A DNA stretch of 64,000 nucleotides, taken from the NCBI GenBank assembly GCA_965237895.1, contig CBDEGR010000002.1:1612001-1676000 (forward strand), written 5' to 3'. Of this stretch, positions 18,496 to 28,928 are shown in pieces. Source of the stretch: CBDEGR01 sp965237895. GTDB taxonomy: Bacteria; Acidobacteriota; Terriglobia; UBA7540; JAPUME01. Under the pieces are notes generated by a model. The model did no database searches. It worked only from the letters and a program-made list of their open reading frames with translations, and had not been told where the DNA came from. Numbering within the stretch: position 1 is the first letter of the stretch; each line of letters begins with the position of its first letter. The translations under genes and the position numbers were made by a program.

Positions 18496-20310
18496 ATGAG
18501 CTTATTGAACCGAAGAGGATTCTTAGGAGTTTCGTCGATGGCAGGACTGGGCTTGCTGAATAAGCCGGCTCTGATCGGTGAGGCCCCCAAACTTGCGCAG
18601 GAAACAGGCACAGGCACTCCAATATTCGTCAACGACCTGAGCCGCTGCCAGCCGTCGACGGCGCTGTCTAAGGTAAACAAGAAGCAGCATTGGACCTTGA
18701 TTCCCTACGTAACAGACAAGGTAAGCGGCACGATGATAGGGGCGGGTTCGATGGCGGATGCGCCGGATGTTACGATCCCTTTGGGAGTGTCGGGTTGGCA
18801 CGCGGTTTACGTTGGGTACTGGAATGCTAACCACGACTATGACGGGGATATGACGATCAAGTTAAAACTCACAGACGATCCGTGTTTCCGTCCGATCAGT
18901 GATCCTTCGGTACCAATGAACTGGAGCCTACGGCCGCATGAGGCGGTCGAAGCCGAACTCCGAGAGGTCTTCCTTAAATATGCGGATTTGACGGGCCGGG
19001 ATCTCATCATTGGGCAACAAACAAAAGGTCGGCCCAAGAAGGCGTATGTCGCTTATGTCAAGTTAGTGCCTTTGAGCAAGAAGGAAGTGGATGCAATACA
19101 AAAAGACCGTGCCAGGAAGGACACCCGAGTTCTCATTGCCACAAACGACGGAACTAGTTTCTTGGCCGGCAAAGGGTCTACGACTAAGGAAGAGATATTG
19201 GAACAGGTCGAACCCTATCGGTACTCCGATGTCGGTAAGGTAATTTGGGCCTTTGCCTATGGAGACACGACCAACTATCCCTCCAAAGTGGGGCACTTCG
19301 GAGGCATATCGGAGGAAGATATCACAATACGCCCCGCAGGAGAGACCATAGTCAAGAGCCTGAGCACCTTGACTTCAAAAGGTCTGATTCCTGCCCAGGT
19401 GGCCCTCGAACATGTTCACGACATGGGCTTGAAGTTTGATGCAATGTTTCGCCTGGGCGTACTCGGGGACATACCTCCTGGAGCCTGGTTCACTGGACAT
19501 GGCATAGTGAGAAAAAAGCCATGGATCAGAATGCTGGCGAAGGACGGAACCCCCTTGGAAAAGGCTAGCTATGCTTTTCCAGAGGTACAAGACCACATGC
19601 TTTCTTTGATTCGCGAGGTGGCAGAGCGCTTCGACATTGATGGAGTAAACCTTGGGTGGATACGCGGCCCGCAGTTTGTTGGCTATGAGGCGCCGGTTAT
19701 CGAAGATTTCAAAAAGGAGTATGGTGAAGACCCCAGGAAGCTTGATGACAACGAGGAGCGGGTCCAACGTCTCAGGGCCAAATACGTGACCGAATTCGTC
19801 CGCAAGGTACGGCAGTTACTAAACGAGCTGGGGAGCAAGAGGAGAAGAAGGTTCGAGTTGTCCGCGTGGGTATATTCTCCTGAAACCAACCTTTTCTTTG
19901 GACTAGATGCGGAGACGTGGGTGGCCGAGGGACTCCTCGATAGTATAATCGCCGGTGGGTCAAAGGAGTTCGTGCAGAGTGTTAAAGCTCGCAACTGCCG
20001 ATTCTACCAAGGTTGGGGAAGTGCTGAATACGTCCTGAAGGGCTATGAGAAAGGGGTAGATGGTTTTGCTGCGTGGGATCTGAGTATGGCCATCTTCGGC
20101 TATTCACAGGAGGTTCCTCACCGTTGGGCACTGGTAAGCAGGGTAGGACATCCAGACGAAGTGGCAGCTTTCGCGAAAGAACCGCCCAAGATTACGACAG
20201 TAAAACTAAAAAGTGTGGGGGGATTTGACATAAGCCACACAACAAACCGCGGGGCAAATGAGAGAAAGTACTCGCCTCCGGAGATGCTGCCTCTTTACTC
20301 GGGTGGGTGA
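18496..20310 (+). CDS. Tat-exported glycoside-hydrolase-like protein, family copy 2
   Basis: 604 residues, intact, ATG 18496 with GGAGG upstream. Same layout as copy 1: twin-arginine signal (NRRGFLGVSSMAG), beta domain, TIM-barrel half. From about residue 275 to 485 it is identical by eye to copy 3, while copy 1 differs at many points. Around residues 137-155 it has DPSVPMNWSLRPHEAVEAEL, unlike either other copy. Near 495-515 it has FYQGWGSAEYVLKGYE. The only member with an uninterrupted gene that also matches another copy closely, so the likeliest functional one. Confidence 0.8.
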   Translation: MSLLNRRGFLGVSSMAGLGLLNKPALIGEAPKLAQETGTGTPIFVNDLSRCQPSTALSKVNKKQHWTLIPYVTDKVSGTMIGAGSMADAPDVTIPLGVSGWHAVYVGYWNANHDYDGDMTIKLKLTDDPCFRPISDPSVPMNWSLRPHEAVEAELREVFLKYADLTGRDLIIGQQTKGRPKKAYVAYVKLVPLSKKEVDAIQKDRARKDTRVLIATNDGTSFLAGKGSTTKEEILEQVEPYRYSDVGKVIWAFAYGDTTNYPSKVGHFGGISEEDITIRPAGETIVKSLSTLTSKGLIPAQVALEHVHDMGLKFDAMFRLGVLGDIPPGAWFTGHGIVRKKPWIRMLAKDGTPLEKASYAFPEVQDHMLSLIREVAERFDIDGVNLGWIRGPQFVGYEAPVIEDFKKEYGEDPRKLDDNEERVQRLRAKYVTEFVRKVRQLLNELGSKRRRRFELSAWVYSPETNLFFGLDAETWVAEGLLDSIIAGGSKEFVQSVKARNCRFYQGWGSAEYVLKGYEKGVDGFAAWDLSMAIFGYSQEVPHRWALVSRVGHPDEVAAFAKEPPKITTVKLKSVGGFDISHTTNRGANERKYSPPEMLPLYSGG

Positions 20311-20551
20311 GTGGAGATGCGCCGCCTCCAACCATGCGCCTACCTGGTCGCCCGACGGGAAGTACCTGGCCTACATCTCGCAGGGGGGCCACTCGGCACA
20401 CGGAGAGGGTTCCAGGGTTATCTCTATTCGCTCCGTCAAAACCGGTGAGGAGCGCGAAATTTCGCCTAAACTCAACCTGGTTGGCCATCCCAATCGACGG
20501 GAGGCGAATGTCGCCGGACCGCAACGGGCACGCGGAAAAACTCGAAGTTGA
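20311..20551 (+). pseudogene. TolB/WD40-like propeller fragment
   Basis: Just after copy 2 a frame reads APTWSPDGKYLAYISQGG and IRSVKTGEEREISPKLN, one blade of a PD40/TolB-type propeller. There is no start or end. It replaces the repeat that follows copies 1 and 3 and is probably the edge of another disrupted gene. Confidence 0.6.
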
Positions 20552-20567
20552 GTGAAAGTTGAGCGCC

Positions 20568-21866
20568 ATGAAAAGTGCAAAAAAATACCAAAACATTCGG
20601 TTGAAGCTTTTGTCCTTCGCATCGCAAAGTTATCAGCCCGCTCTTAGGAAGTGTGCCTCTGAATTTGAAGCCGCGACGGGGGCGTCGATTGAAGTTGTGG
20701 CGCATCCTCTGCTTCCTAACTTTGCTGATGTTCCGGCATCGTTCACGAGTTACATTTCGTCTGTAGGCTGGTGGACCACCGTACCGGTGGCTGAATATGA
20801 TGCTACCTCCGGCACCCGCCAGTTTGATCTATTTTGTGACGACAACGAACATCAACATGTACTCTGGCCGTATTTACTTCCCTTAAACGATCTGATTACG
20901 AAGTTTAACTACGACATGCACGGCTTCTTTCCTGCCATTTACAGGTATGGTGCTAAGGTGGCTGGCCAACACGGCTTGCGTTTCGGGCTGCCGGTACGAA
21001 TGCGGGTGCCCTGTATTTATTACCGCACCGATCGCATCAGAAAATTTCCGGACACCTGGGAAGAATTTGAGATGGCGCTGGCAGAAAACACAGGTGGTGG
21101 CATATATGGTCTCGCAATGGATGCTGCCTGTTATCCTTATCATCCCTTCGGTTACGCTCACGAGACGACGAAATTATTTCTTGCCCGTTACTGGTCATTG
21201 GGGGATCCGCTTTTTTCAGGAGATTGGCAGCCTCTTATAGATAGCGAGAAAGGTGTTACAGCGCTGGAGATGCTCAAGCGTCAGATGTCCCAGTATGGTC
21301 CACCGGACCTGATAACGTGGGACGCCAACCGTGCCGTTCAAGCCTTCGTTGAGGGAAAAATAGCCTTTCTGGAGCTAGGTGCGGAGGGAAATATTGAGGT
21401 TTTACGTAGGCTGCAAGACCCCTCCTCCAAGGTCCGGGATAAGTGGTCGATAGGCTTGTACCCCGGAAAAGGTAGCGCGCCTCTCACCTATCACACCATG
21501 TCGATCTTCAAGCACTGCAAAAACCCGGAGGCCGCCTTTGAATTCATAGCTTACTGCACCGGGCCGAAATGGGCCCGGCGACTGCACCTGGAGTACGGCG
21601 AGGATTCCGCTAGGCGGAGCGTCATGACTTCAGCGGAGGCGATCGAAAAGGATTTTTCTGTCGTTAGGCGAGCTGCCGCCTTGGAGCGAGCAATCCCTAT
21701 GAGTGCGCCCCTGCCACAATGGTTCGATTTTGTTGCGGCGCTCTGGGAAGCGGTCCAGCTTTGTCTCTTAGGCTATTTACCTGCTAAGGCCGCGCTGACC
21801 CGAGCGGCTCAAAAATGGACGGCATTACTTAGGCAGGCTCCTCCTGAATGGGAGTACTGGGAATGA
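20568..21866 (+). CDS. Extracellular solute-binding protein, family 1, without signal peptide
   Basis: 432 residues from ATG 20568. It has the fold signature of sugar-type ABC binding proteins: KLLSFASQSYQPALRKCA, FEAATGASIEVV, LYYR-like IYYRTDRIRKFPDTWEEFE, and AFVEGKIAFLELG with the late GLYPGKGSAPLTYHTMSIFK. Unusually, no signal peptide or lipobox precedes the mature start, and no permease or ATPase gene adjoins it. It may have lost its 5' end to the neighbouring rearrangement, or be cytoplasmic. The ligand is unknown. Confidence 0.75.
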   Translation: MKSAKKYQNIRLKLLSFASQSYQPALRKCASEFEAATGASIEVVAHPLLPNFADVPASFTSYISSVGWWTTVPVAEYDATSGTRQFDLFCDDNEHQHVLWPYLLPLNDLITKFNYDMHGFFPAIYRYGAKVAGQHGLRFGLPVRMRVPCIYYRTDRIRKFPDTWEEFEMALAENTGGGIYGLAMDAACYPYHPFGYAHETTKLFLARYWSLGDPLFSGDWQPLIDSEKGVTALEMLKRQMSQYGPPDLITWDANRAVQAFVEGKIAFLELGAEGNIEVLRRLQDPSSKVRDKWSIGLYPGKGSAPLTYHTMSIFKHCKNPEAAFEFIAYCTGPKWARRLHLEYGEDSARRSVMTSAEAIEKDFSVVRRAAALERAIPMSAPLPQWFDFVAALWEAVQLCLLGYLPAKAALTRAAQKWTALLRQAPPEWEYWE

Positions 21867-22076
21867 GCTTGGTGGGCACCGGGCCCATTGGGGCTTTTGA
21901 GCGCGGCTGGGCTCGATTAGAGGCTATGAAGCTTGGGCTGACCAGCAATAGGATCAGGTCAGCTGTCTCCAAGTGGGAGTCAATCTCCAAATCGACTTCT
22001 TTACCCGGTTCAATCCTACGGTCGTACCATGCGGCGGCTAGCTCGTTTTCTGCACGGATTCTCGGACCTGCGACAC

Positions 22077-23249
22077 CTATTCTAGAATCTGAAAATTCTT
22101 CAGATGCTTTTCGCTTAGCGTCAATCCCAGGCCGGGGGTTTTCTCGTCGAGCTCGATGTACCCACCCTTGGCTTCCGGCTCCCCGTCGAAGATGTACCAG
22201 AAGAGCTCATTGCCCACTTCCACTTCGGTGATGGGGAAGTATTCCGCCATGGGGCAGTTCAGGCTCGACATTGTGACATGATAGTTGTGCATCTGCCCGG
22301 CGTGGGGAATGACGGGCACTTCGAAAGCTTCCGCCATAGCGCAAACCTTTCGGGCCTGAGTGAAACCTCCGACGCGGTTCGTATCGAACTGGATCACGTC
22401 CACGGCCCGCGCTTCCAGAAGGTCGCGAAACCCGTAGGCGGTAAATTCGTGCTCCCCGCCTGAGATGGGCATGCAGCCCATGGCTTTCAGCTCGGCGTAA
22501 CCGGAGACGTTGTCTGGAATCACAGGCTCCTCGAGCCAGCGAAGATGGAAAGGTTCAACCAGCGGCAGCATCCGCCGGGCGTACTCCATGGTCCAACCCA
22601 TGTAGGCGTCCGCCATCAGGTCGATTTCATCGCCGATTACCTCTCGGACGGTCTGGACCAACTCGATGTTTTTCTGCATGCCCGCGGCACCCTCCACCGG
22701 ACCGTAACCGAAGCGCAGCTTCATGGCGCGAAACCCCTGCTTCTTGTACCGTTCGGCCTCTTCGGCCAGCTTGTCGAGCGGTTGGCAGTAGAGGCGGCTG
22801 GCATAGACGGGGATTTTCTCCTTGGTCTTGCCCCCGAGCAGGCGAAAGACCGGCTGCCCGGTCGCCTTCCCCAGAATGTCCCAGATGGCCACGTCAACCG
22901 CACTGATGGCCGCCATCCCTACCCCCTTGCGCCCGAAGGCCATCGTCGACCGGTACATGTGCTGCCAGATCGACTCCACGTCGAACGGGTTCCGGCCGAC
23001 GGTTACCGGCGCGAGATACCGATCCACAATTTCTTTGGCCACGGGAGGGGCCAGCGCCGCCTCGCCCAGCCCGACGACGCCTTCGTCCGTCTCCACCTCG
23101 ACCACAAGCCAATCGTGGAATCGAAAGGTCGCCATTCTGTCGGGCGAGCTTGGGAGTAGGTCCATCGGGTTCGTACAGAAGTGGGCCTGGGGAGGCACGA
23201 CTTTTCCCCGCCATTGATAGACCTTCACGCGCACGTTGGTGACCTTCAT
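22077..23249 (-). CDS. Mandelate racemase/muconate-lactonizing family, L-rhamnonate dehydratase-like
   Basis: 390 residues of the enolase superfamily. The N-terminal capping domain has HFCTNPMDLLPSSPDRMATF, characteristic of the rhamnonate dehydratase group. The barrel shows KLRFGYGP, metal ligands D (DLMADAYMGW), E (WLEEPVIPDN) and E (SGGEHEFT), and the late catalytic His in VPVIPHAGQMHNYH. The expected reaction is dehydration of L-rhamnonate or a related sugar acid. It would fit with the aldolase-like RraA and SDR genes nearby, but no kinase or transport operon is adjacent. The substrate assignment is by motif only. Confidence 0.8.
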   Translation of the reverse strand: MKVTNVRVKVYQWRGKVVPPQAHFCTNPMDLLPSSPDRMATFRFHDWLVVEVETDEGVVGLGEAALAPPVAKEIVDRYLAPVTVGRNPFDVESIWQHMYRSTMAFGRKGVGMAAISAVDVAIWDILGKATGQPVFRLLGGKTKEKIPVYASRLYCQPLDKLAEEAERYKKQGFRAMKLRFGYGPVEGAAGMQKNIELVQTVREVIGDEIDLMADAYMGWTMEYARRMLPLVEPFHLRWLEEPVIPDNVSGYAELKAMGCMPISGGEHEFTAYGFRDLLEARAVDVIQFDTNRVGGFTQARKVCAMAEAFEVPVIPHAGQMHNYHVTMSSLNCPMAEYFPITEVEVGNELFWYIFDGEPEAKGGYIELDEKTPGLGLTLSEKHLKNFQILE

Positions 23250-23484
23250 CGGTTCCCCTTTCGGTTACAAATAGGAAATGGGCTGTAAGTATAGCCCTGC
23301 CACAACCGTAATGCAATCCTACGGGAAGCCGTCACGGATCCCCTCACTTTGACATTCTCTTCTCGGAGCGCTCATAATCGAGGTATCTAAGCAGTCGGTT
23401 TCACACCTAAGAGTTGACCGAGACATCACCTGAACCGGAGGTTTCTGTTTTGGCACGAGGCCATTCTGGCTCCCGGAGGGCGCA

Positions 23485-23952
23485 ATGGGAAGGATGAAAC
23501 TTTTCGTGGTGGGGTTCTCCCTGCTCCTGCTTTCAGCATTTGTGCTCCTGACGGAAGGAGACACTGCAAGACAGCAGGTCACGGGTTCAGGGATAGCTCC
23601 TGCTGCTAAACAACCCTTCGCTGTTAGCTACGGCAAACTGCCGCTCAGCTTTGAAGCCAATCAAGTCCGGACCGATGAGCGGGTAACGTTCCTCTCGCGA
23701 GGCCGAGGCTACACGCTGTTTTTGACTCCTACCGAATCGGGAAGTCTTGGAGAGGGTGAAGAAGCTGGGCGAGGAAGCGCGGACGCCTCCAGGAAAGACT
23801 CAATGAAGCGTCGAGGGCTGTTGCTTAACCCCTCTCAAATAAACGAACACCTCTTGAACGGTATTGGAGGGGCGTTGAGAGAAGCAAGGCATAAATGGCA
23901 GCGGTTCGATGCGAAAGCCATCAACGCCACTTTCCGCGAACTGCGAAGGTAA
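23485..23952 (+). pseudogene. Truncated SBBP-type secreted protein N-terminus
   Basis: A signal peptide (MKLFVVGFSLLLLSAFVLLT) is followed by SYGKLPLSFEANQVRTDERV and FLSRGRGYTLFLTPTE, the conserved start of large beta-propeller (SBBP) proteins of Acidobacteria. Those run to several hundred residues or more. Here the similarity ends after about 95 residues and the remaining 60 look unrelated. It is probably a truncated gene. Confidence 0.6.
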
Positions 23953-24523
23953 CGTAACAGAGTTAATCTGCCAAGAAGACAGCCATCCTCCCGAAGACCC
24001 ACTCCGCTTGAGCTTTCAATGCTGCCGGGCCTTCGCGGATCTCCACATTGCCGAACTGAGAAAAGTTGTTGCCCCGCAGGGCCTCCGGCTCCCAGGTTAG
24101 TTCCCTCACTGCACCCACGGCCTTAAAACGCTTGTTTTGTAAACGCTCAAAAGCGAATCCTAAGTGACTTGCTTTCAACGGGGAGGGATTGCCGAATTAC
24201 AAGGGTTTTATGAACAGTCCACGAGGCTGCATGATGCATAGCTTGTGTTTCCTGACGTAGAGCCTCGGCCTGGGTTAATCTGGGAACAGCCCCAACGGCG
24301 ACCGACGATCTGCCGTCGAAAGTTGTTTATGACACCCCGCATCTAAGTGATTTCTGTTGTTGGCTTAATAGTGTATCTCAAGTCGGCACCTGCTCAACCT
24401 ACGAGATAGGACCCGAATCTCCGCAAGCAGAAAATCCCACCTTGATCGCCGCTAATTTTGCGAAAATTTGATAGGATTTCTGCCAGACTGAACGACTGAC
24501 CGTGGTGCGATACATTCGATGTC
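23953..24523. other. Intergenic stretch, no gene found
   Basis: No convincing frame. It holds the palindrome AATTTTGCGAAAATT near 24453 and the first of two GGGTTTTATGAACA repeats (near 24204; the second is near 25966). Confidence 0.4.
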
Positions 24524-25960
24524 ATGGCGTTCGGTGTTGCAGGGGTTGGAGGGGTTGGAGGGGTTGGAGGGGTGAGAACGGGACTCAGTCGACGGCAGTT
24601 GCTAATAGGAATGGGGGCGCTGGCGATGCGCGGCGCGTACGGTGAAAGCCGCGTGCACCGCCAGCCGAAACCGTTGCCGAAGGGCGCGGTGACCCACGAT
24701 TGGCCGTCGTTTCTGGGACCGTCGCACAATGCGGTGTCGAGTGAGACCATGCTGAGCCGGAAGCTGCCGCCTCCGCTGGTGTGGGAGTTCGACAAGGGGA
24801 CCGGATATGCGTCGCCAGCCATCGTGGGTGAACACCTCATTTTCGTGCATCGATTGAAGAATAAAGAAATTGTCGAGTGTCTGCACCCGGATACGGGGTC
24901 GAGGCGCTGGCAGTTTCGATATGCGACCGCGTATGAGGACCGGTTCGGGTATAACAACGGTCCACGGTCGAGCCCGGTCATCGATGGCGAGCAGGTGTAC
25001 ACGATGGGGGCCGAAGGGAAGCTGCATTGCCTGGAGCTTGGGTCGGGGAAGTTGGTTTGGAAACGGGACCTGCGCGCCGACTACAAGGTGCGGCAGGAAT
25101 TTTTCGGGACCGCATCGACTCCGTTAGTGGAAGGCAAGCTGTTGATTGTCAACGTGGGCGCGCCGGGTGGGCCGTGCGTGGCGGGGCTGGAAAAAGCCAC
25201 GGGCCGCGAAGCGTGGGGCGCCGGAAAGCGGTGGGGTCCCAGCTACGCGTCACCAGTTCCTGCGGTGATCCACGGAAAGCGGCGGGTATTTGTGTTTGCG
25301 GGAGGCGAGTCGAATCCACCAACGGGCGGGCTGATGTCGATTGACCCGGCGACCGGGAACGTGGATTTCGCATTCCCGTGGCGGAGCCGAAGCTATGCGT
25401 CGATAAATGCGTCGTGCCCTGTGGTGTTCGATAACAAGGTGTTCATTTCGGCAAGCTATCGTAGAGGAAGCGCACTGTTGGAGCTGCGGCCGGACTTCAC
25501 GCACGGGGTGGTGTGGACGACGCGGGATTTCGGGCTGCACTTCAACACAGCGATTTACCGGGAAGGTTATCTGTACGGATTTGACGGCCGGAACCAGCCG
25601 GACGCATCGCTGGCGTGCCTGGAAGCGGCAAGCGGGAAAGTGGTGTGGAAAAAGATTCCGGAATGGACGGAGACATTCGAGGTGGGAGGTGAGAAGCGGC
25701 AGCAACTGCTGGGAACGTACCGGGGATCGCTGCTGGCGGCGGACGGGCAATTCCTGTGCCTGGGGGAGCTGGGACATCTGCTATGGATGGACCTAACACC
25801 GAAGGGCTACAAGGAGATGTCGCGGACACGGCTGTTCGCGGCGCGCGAGTCGTGGGCCCGCCCGGTGCTCAGCCGGGGCCTGCTGTATGTGATGCAGAAC
25901 ACTCGGGACATGCTGTCGGGGGCAGGTCCTCGGCTGCTGTGTTACGACCTGAGAGGGTAG
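24524..25960 (+). CDS. PQQ-like beta-propeller protein with Tat signal
   Basis: 478 residues. After a short repetitive start (3.5 units of GGGGTTGGA, 24542-24576, read as VGGVGGVGG) comes SRRQLLIGMGALAM, a Tat-like signal. The rest is a propeller of PQQ-binding-like blades: TGSRRWQFRY, SGKLVWKRDL, TGREAWGAGK, SGKVVWKKI. GTG 24572 is in frame and would remove the repeat; ATG 24524 has no obvious ribosome site, so the start is uncertain. A periplasmic scaffold or dehydrogenase-like role is possible. No quinoprotein catalytic residues were assigned. Confidence 0.75.
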   Translation: MAFGVAGVGGVGGVGGVRTGLSRRQLLIGMGALAMRGAYGESRVHRQPKPLPKGAVTHDWPSFLGPSHNAVSSETMLSRKLPPPLVWEFDKGTGYASPAIVGEHLIFVHRLKNKEIVECLHPDTGSRRWQFRYATAYEDRFGYNNGPRSSPVIDGEQVYTMGAEGKLHCLELGSGKLVWKRDLRADYKVRQEFFGTASTPLVEGKLLIVNVGAPGGPCVAGLEKATGREAWGAGKRWGPSYASPVPAVIHGKRRVFVFAGGESNPPTGGLMSIDPATGNVDFAFPWRSRSYASINASCPVVFDNKVFISASYRRGSALLELRPDFTHGVVWTTRDFGLHFNTAIYREGYLYGFDGRNQPDASLACLEAASGKVVWKKIPEWTETFEVGGEKRQQLLGTYRGSLLAADGQFLCLGELGHLLWMDLTPKGYKEMSRTRLFAARESWARPVLSRGLLYVMQNTRDMLSGAGPRLLCYDLRG

Positions 25961-25992
25961 AGGGTTTTATGAACACGCCCGGAGGGGGAACT

Positions 25993-26085
25993 CTAGCTCT
26001 CATCGTACGCGCGATAGACCTCGCCCCTGCCGCCGCGACCCAGCTTGGCCTCAATCCGGAAGTGGCTGAGCATTTTGCCAATCAT
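25993..26085 (-). pseudogene. N-terminal scrap of a Ser/Thr protein kinase
   Basis: ATG 26085 begins MIGKMLSHFRIEAKLGRGGR, followed by GEVYRAYDES and TAG. This is the P-loop start of a Pkn2-type kinase (usually GEGGMGEVYRA). It is cut at 30 residues, before the catalytic lysine. It lies just beyond the second GGGTTTTATGAACA repeat. Confidence 0.65.
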
Positions 26086-26247
26086 GGATAGCCCCAAGTC
26101 GGGCTATGTTAGGCTGCTCATGAAGGCAAGTCAACGCGATGGGGGGGATCTCCGGCGCGAGGGAGAAGCGGCCAGAACCGCACCAGCTCATGGGCGACGC
26201 GCACCGGCGTCGTTTTGACGCCGTGGGGGTGTGGCCGGTCCTGACTC

Positions 26248-27363
<1,116 letters not shown>

Positions 27364-27504
27364 TCTCCATGTCCTTTTACCGGCCTAAGCTTTCCTGCGC
27401 ACGCACACGATCATAGCAGCGAGCACAACGATGTGCTTTGCCGGTGTTGTTAAATTACGCTGAATGCAAACGGAGAGGAAAGTAGGCGGAATTTCTCAGG
27501 CTCA

Positions 27505-27870
27505 GTGCTTCACCGAAGCAACCGCACAACACACCGCGCAAGTAAGCGCAAATTCAGTATACCACATCTGTGTTCCATGAAGCGTATTTGTTACCAGCGC
27601 CGGTTCGCGCGGGCTTGGCAAGCGTCTAGCCAGCCTGCTTGGCTCAATGAGGAAACCTATCGCGAAAAAATTCAGCCTGACCTAGCGGGGGTCACGATCC
27701 AGGTCATATCATCAGCCCTTGGCGTCTCCAAGCCTTACGCCGCAGACATACGCGCCGGTCGGCACCGCCCACATGTACGCCACTGGCAGACTCTTTCCCA
27801 ACTTGTTGGAGTTTCGCGGGATGTGCGAAGCGGGCTGAATGGGTCAATAGAGCAGTTTCGGCACAATTAA
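27505..27870 (+). pseudogene. Helix-turn-helix fragment
   Basis: The C-terminal part reads WLNEETYREKIQPDLAGVTI, then ISSALGVSKPYAADIRAGR and HWQTLSQLVGVS, a helix-turn-helix with adjacent basic residues found at the C-terminus of some mobile-element-linked proteins. The N-terminal 45 residues look random. Probably the tail of a longer DNA-binding protein whose rest is missing. Confidence 0.45.
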
Positions 27871-27898
27871 AACGGAATCGACCACTTGGCATCAAAAC

Positions 27899-28633
27899 CT
27901 ATCTAGTAAAGCCATACTTCGCAAAGAGTTCATGCACCCGTTTTTGTTTTTCCACGGGAGAAATATCCGTATGCCGCAGTATAGAATGGGCGTCATGCTC
28001 ACAGGCGCACATCTGTACTGCTTTCGGCGCCAGCCTGTCGAGGCACGTTGAAGGTATCTTTATAACCCCTCCTGTATTTGCATGAATGATATCGTCAGGC
28101 CTAACCGTAATCCCGCCAACTTCAACTGGCTGGTTAATTGAGCGAATACGAATTGCACAGTGATGAATGGTCTTACCCCTGCAATAGGCCGAGAAAGGCA
28201 CAGTCAACAAGCCGTTCACATCACGCACGCCGCCGTCTGTTACCACACCGATGCATCCCGCCGCATAGAGGCTCTTGGCCATGCCATCACCAAGGACACA
28301 CTCGTGATCGGGTCTTGAACCTACAGTCTTGACCACCCAAACGCTCGCCACCTTCGATCTATTGATCTCTTCGAGTTGGCTGTAAAAGGCATCGAAATCC
28401 GGTTGCCCCTCCGGGGTACTAGTATCAACCTCACATGTCACGGCGACCCCCACCGTTGGGCCCAGGGTTGGGGTGACCGATTGAATCGAGCCGCCCATGT
28501 AGTATTGGTCGGGTGGCGTTGGATCGATGTGGCCAATCGTATTGGCGAGCAATGCGGTGTCAAAATTACGAAGTTCTTCCACAATTGAACGAAGCAACAT
28601 GTGATCCCGTCCTATGATCTCGACCTCGGCCAA
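27899..28633 (-). CDS. RraA-family protein (aldolase/decarboxylase-like)
   Basis: 244 residues. The core GDGMAKSLYAAGCIGVVTDG followed by GVRDV contains the substrate- and metal-binding G..R-D signature of the RraA/HMG-aldolase superfamily. An alternative annotation is a 4-hydroxy-4-methyl-2-oxoglutarate aldolase or an RNase E regulator; plain sequence does not separate them. With the rhamnonate dehydratase-like gene nearby, a 2-keto acid aldolase role is plausible but not shown. It is single and monocistronic. Confidence 0.8.
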   Translation of the reverse strand: MAEVEIIGRDHMLLRSIVEELRNFDTALLANTIGHIDPTPPDQYYMGGSIQSVTPTLGPTVGVAVTCEVDTSTPEGQPDFDAFYSQLEEINRSKVASVWVVKTVGSRPDHECVLGDGMAKSLYAAGCIGVVTDGGVRDVNGLLTVPFSAYCRGKTIHHCAIRIRSINQPVEVGGITVRPDDIIHANTGGVIKIPSTCLDRLAPKAVQMCACEHDAHSILRHTDISPVEKQKRVHELFAKYGFTR

Positions 28634-28928
28634 CGGTAGGACATCCTTAGGTGATAGCTTACCAGCGATTCCGATTCACGCCGGGAAAACCACTTGGTAA
28701 GACTGGCAGTCGACTATCGGCTCCCAGAGGCTCCAACCTGTCGCAAACTTGATGAGGATGAACACCTTCATGAACCCCAAGATTTTAGCCGACATCCCTC
28801 ATATTAACTTCGGATATGAGTTATTTAGCCTACTCGTGAGGAATGACCAAAGCCTATCAATCTTCCCACATTAGAGCAAGCATTCTTTCTCATGGTTCGG
28901 CTGGAAGGGCCACCTGGCAGTACTCTTT

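Noticed and set aside
23963..24178. Minus-strand frame of 71 codons
   Set aside because: No family, no ribosome site, and composition like the surrounding non-coding stretch.
24542..24576. Tandem GGGGTTGGA repeats, considered as a CRISPR or regulatory array
   Set aside because: Only 3.5 short units without spacers; a simple minisatellite inside or just before a coding region.
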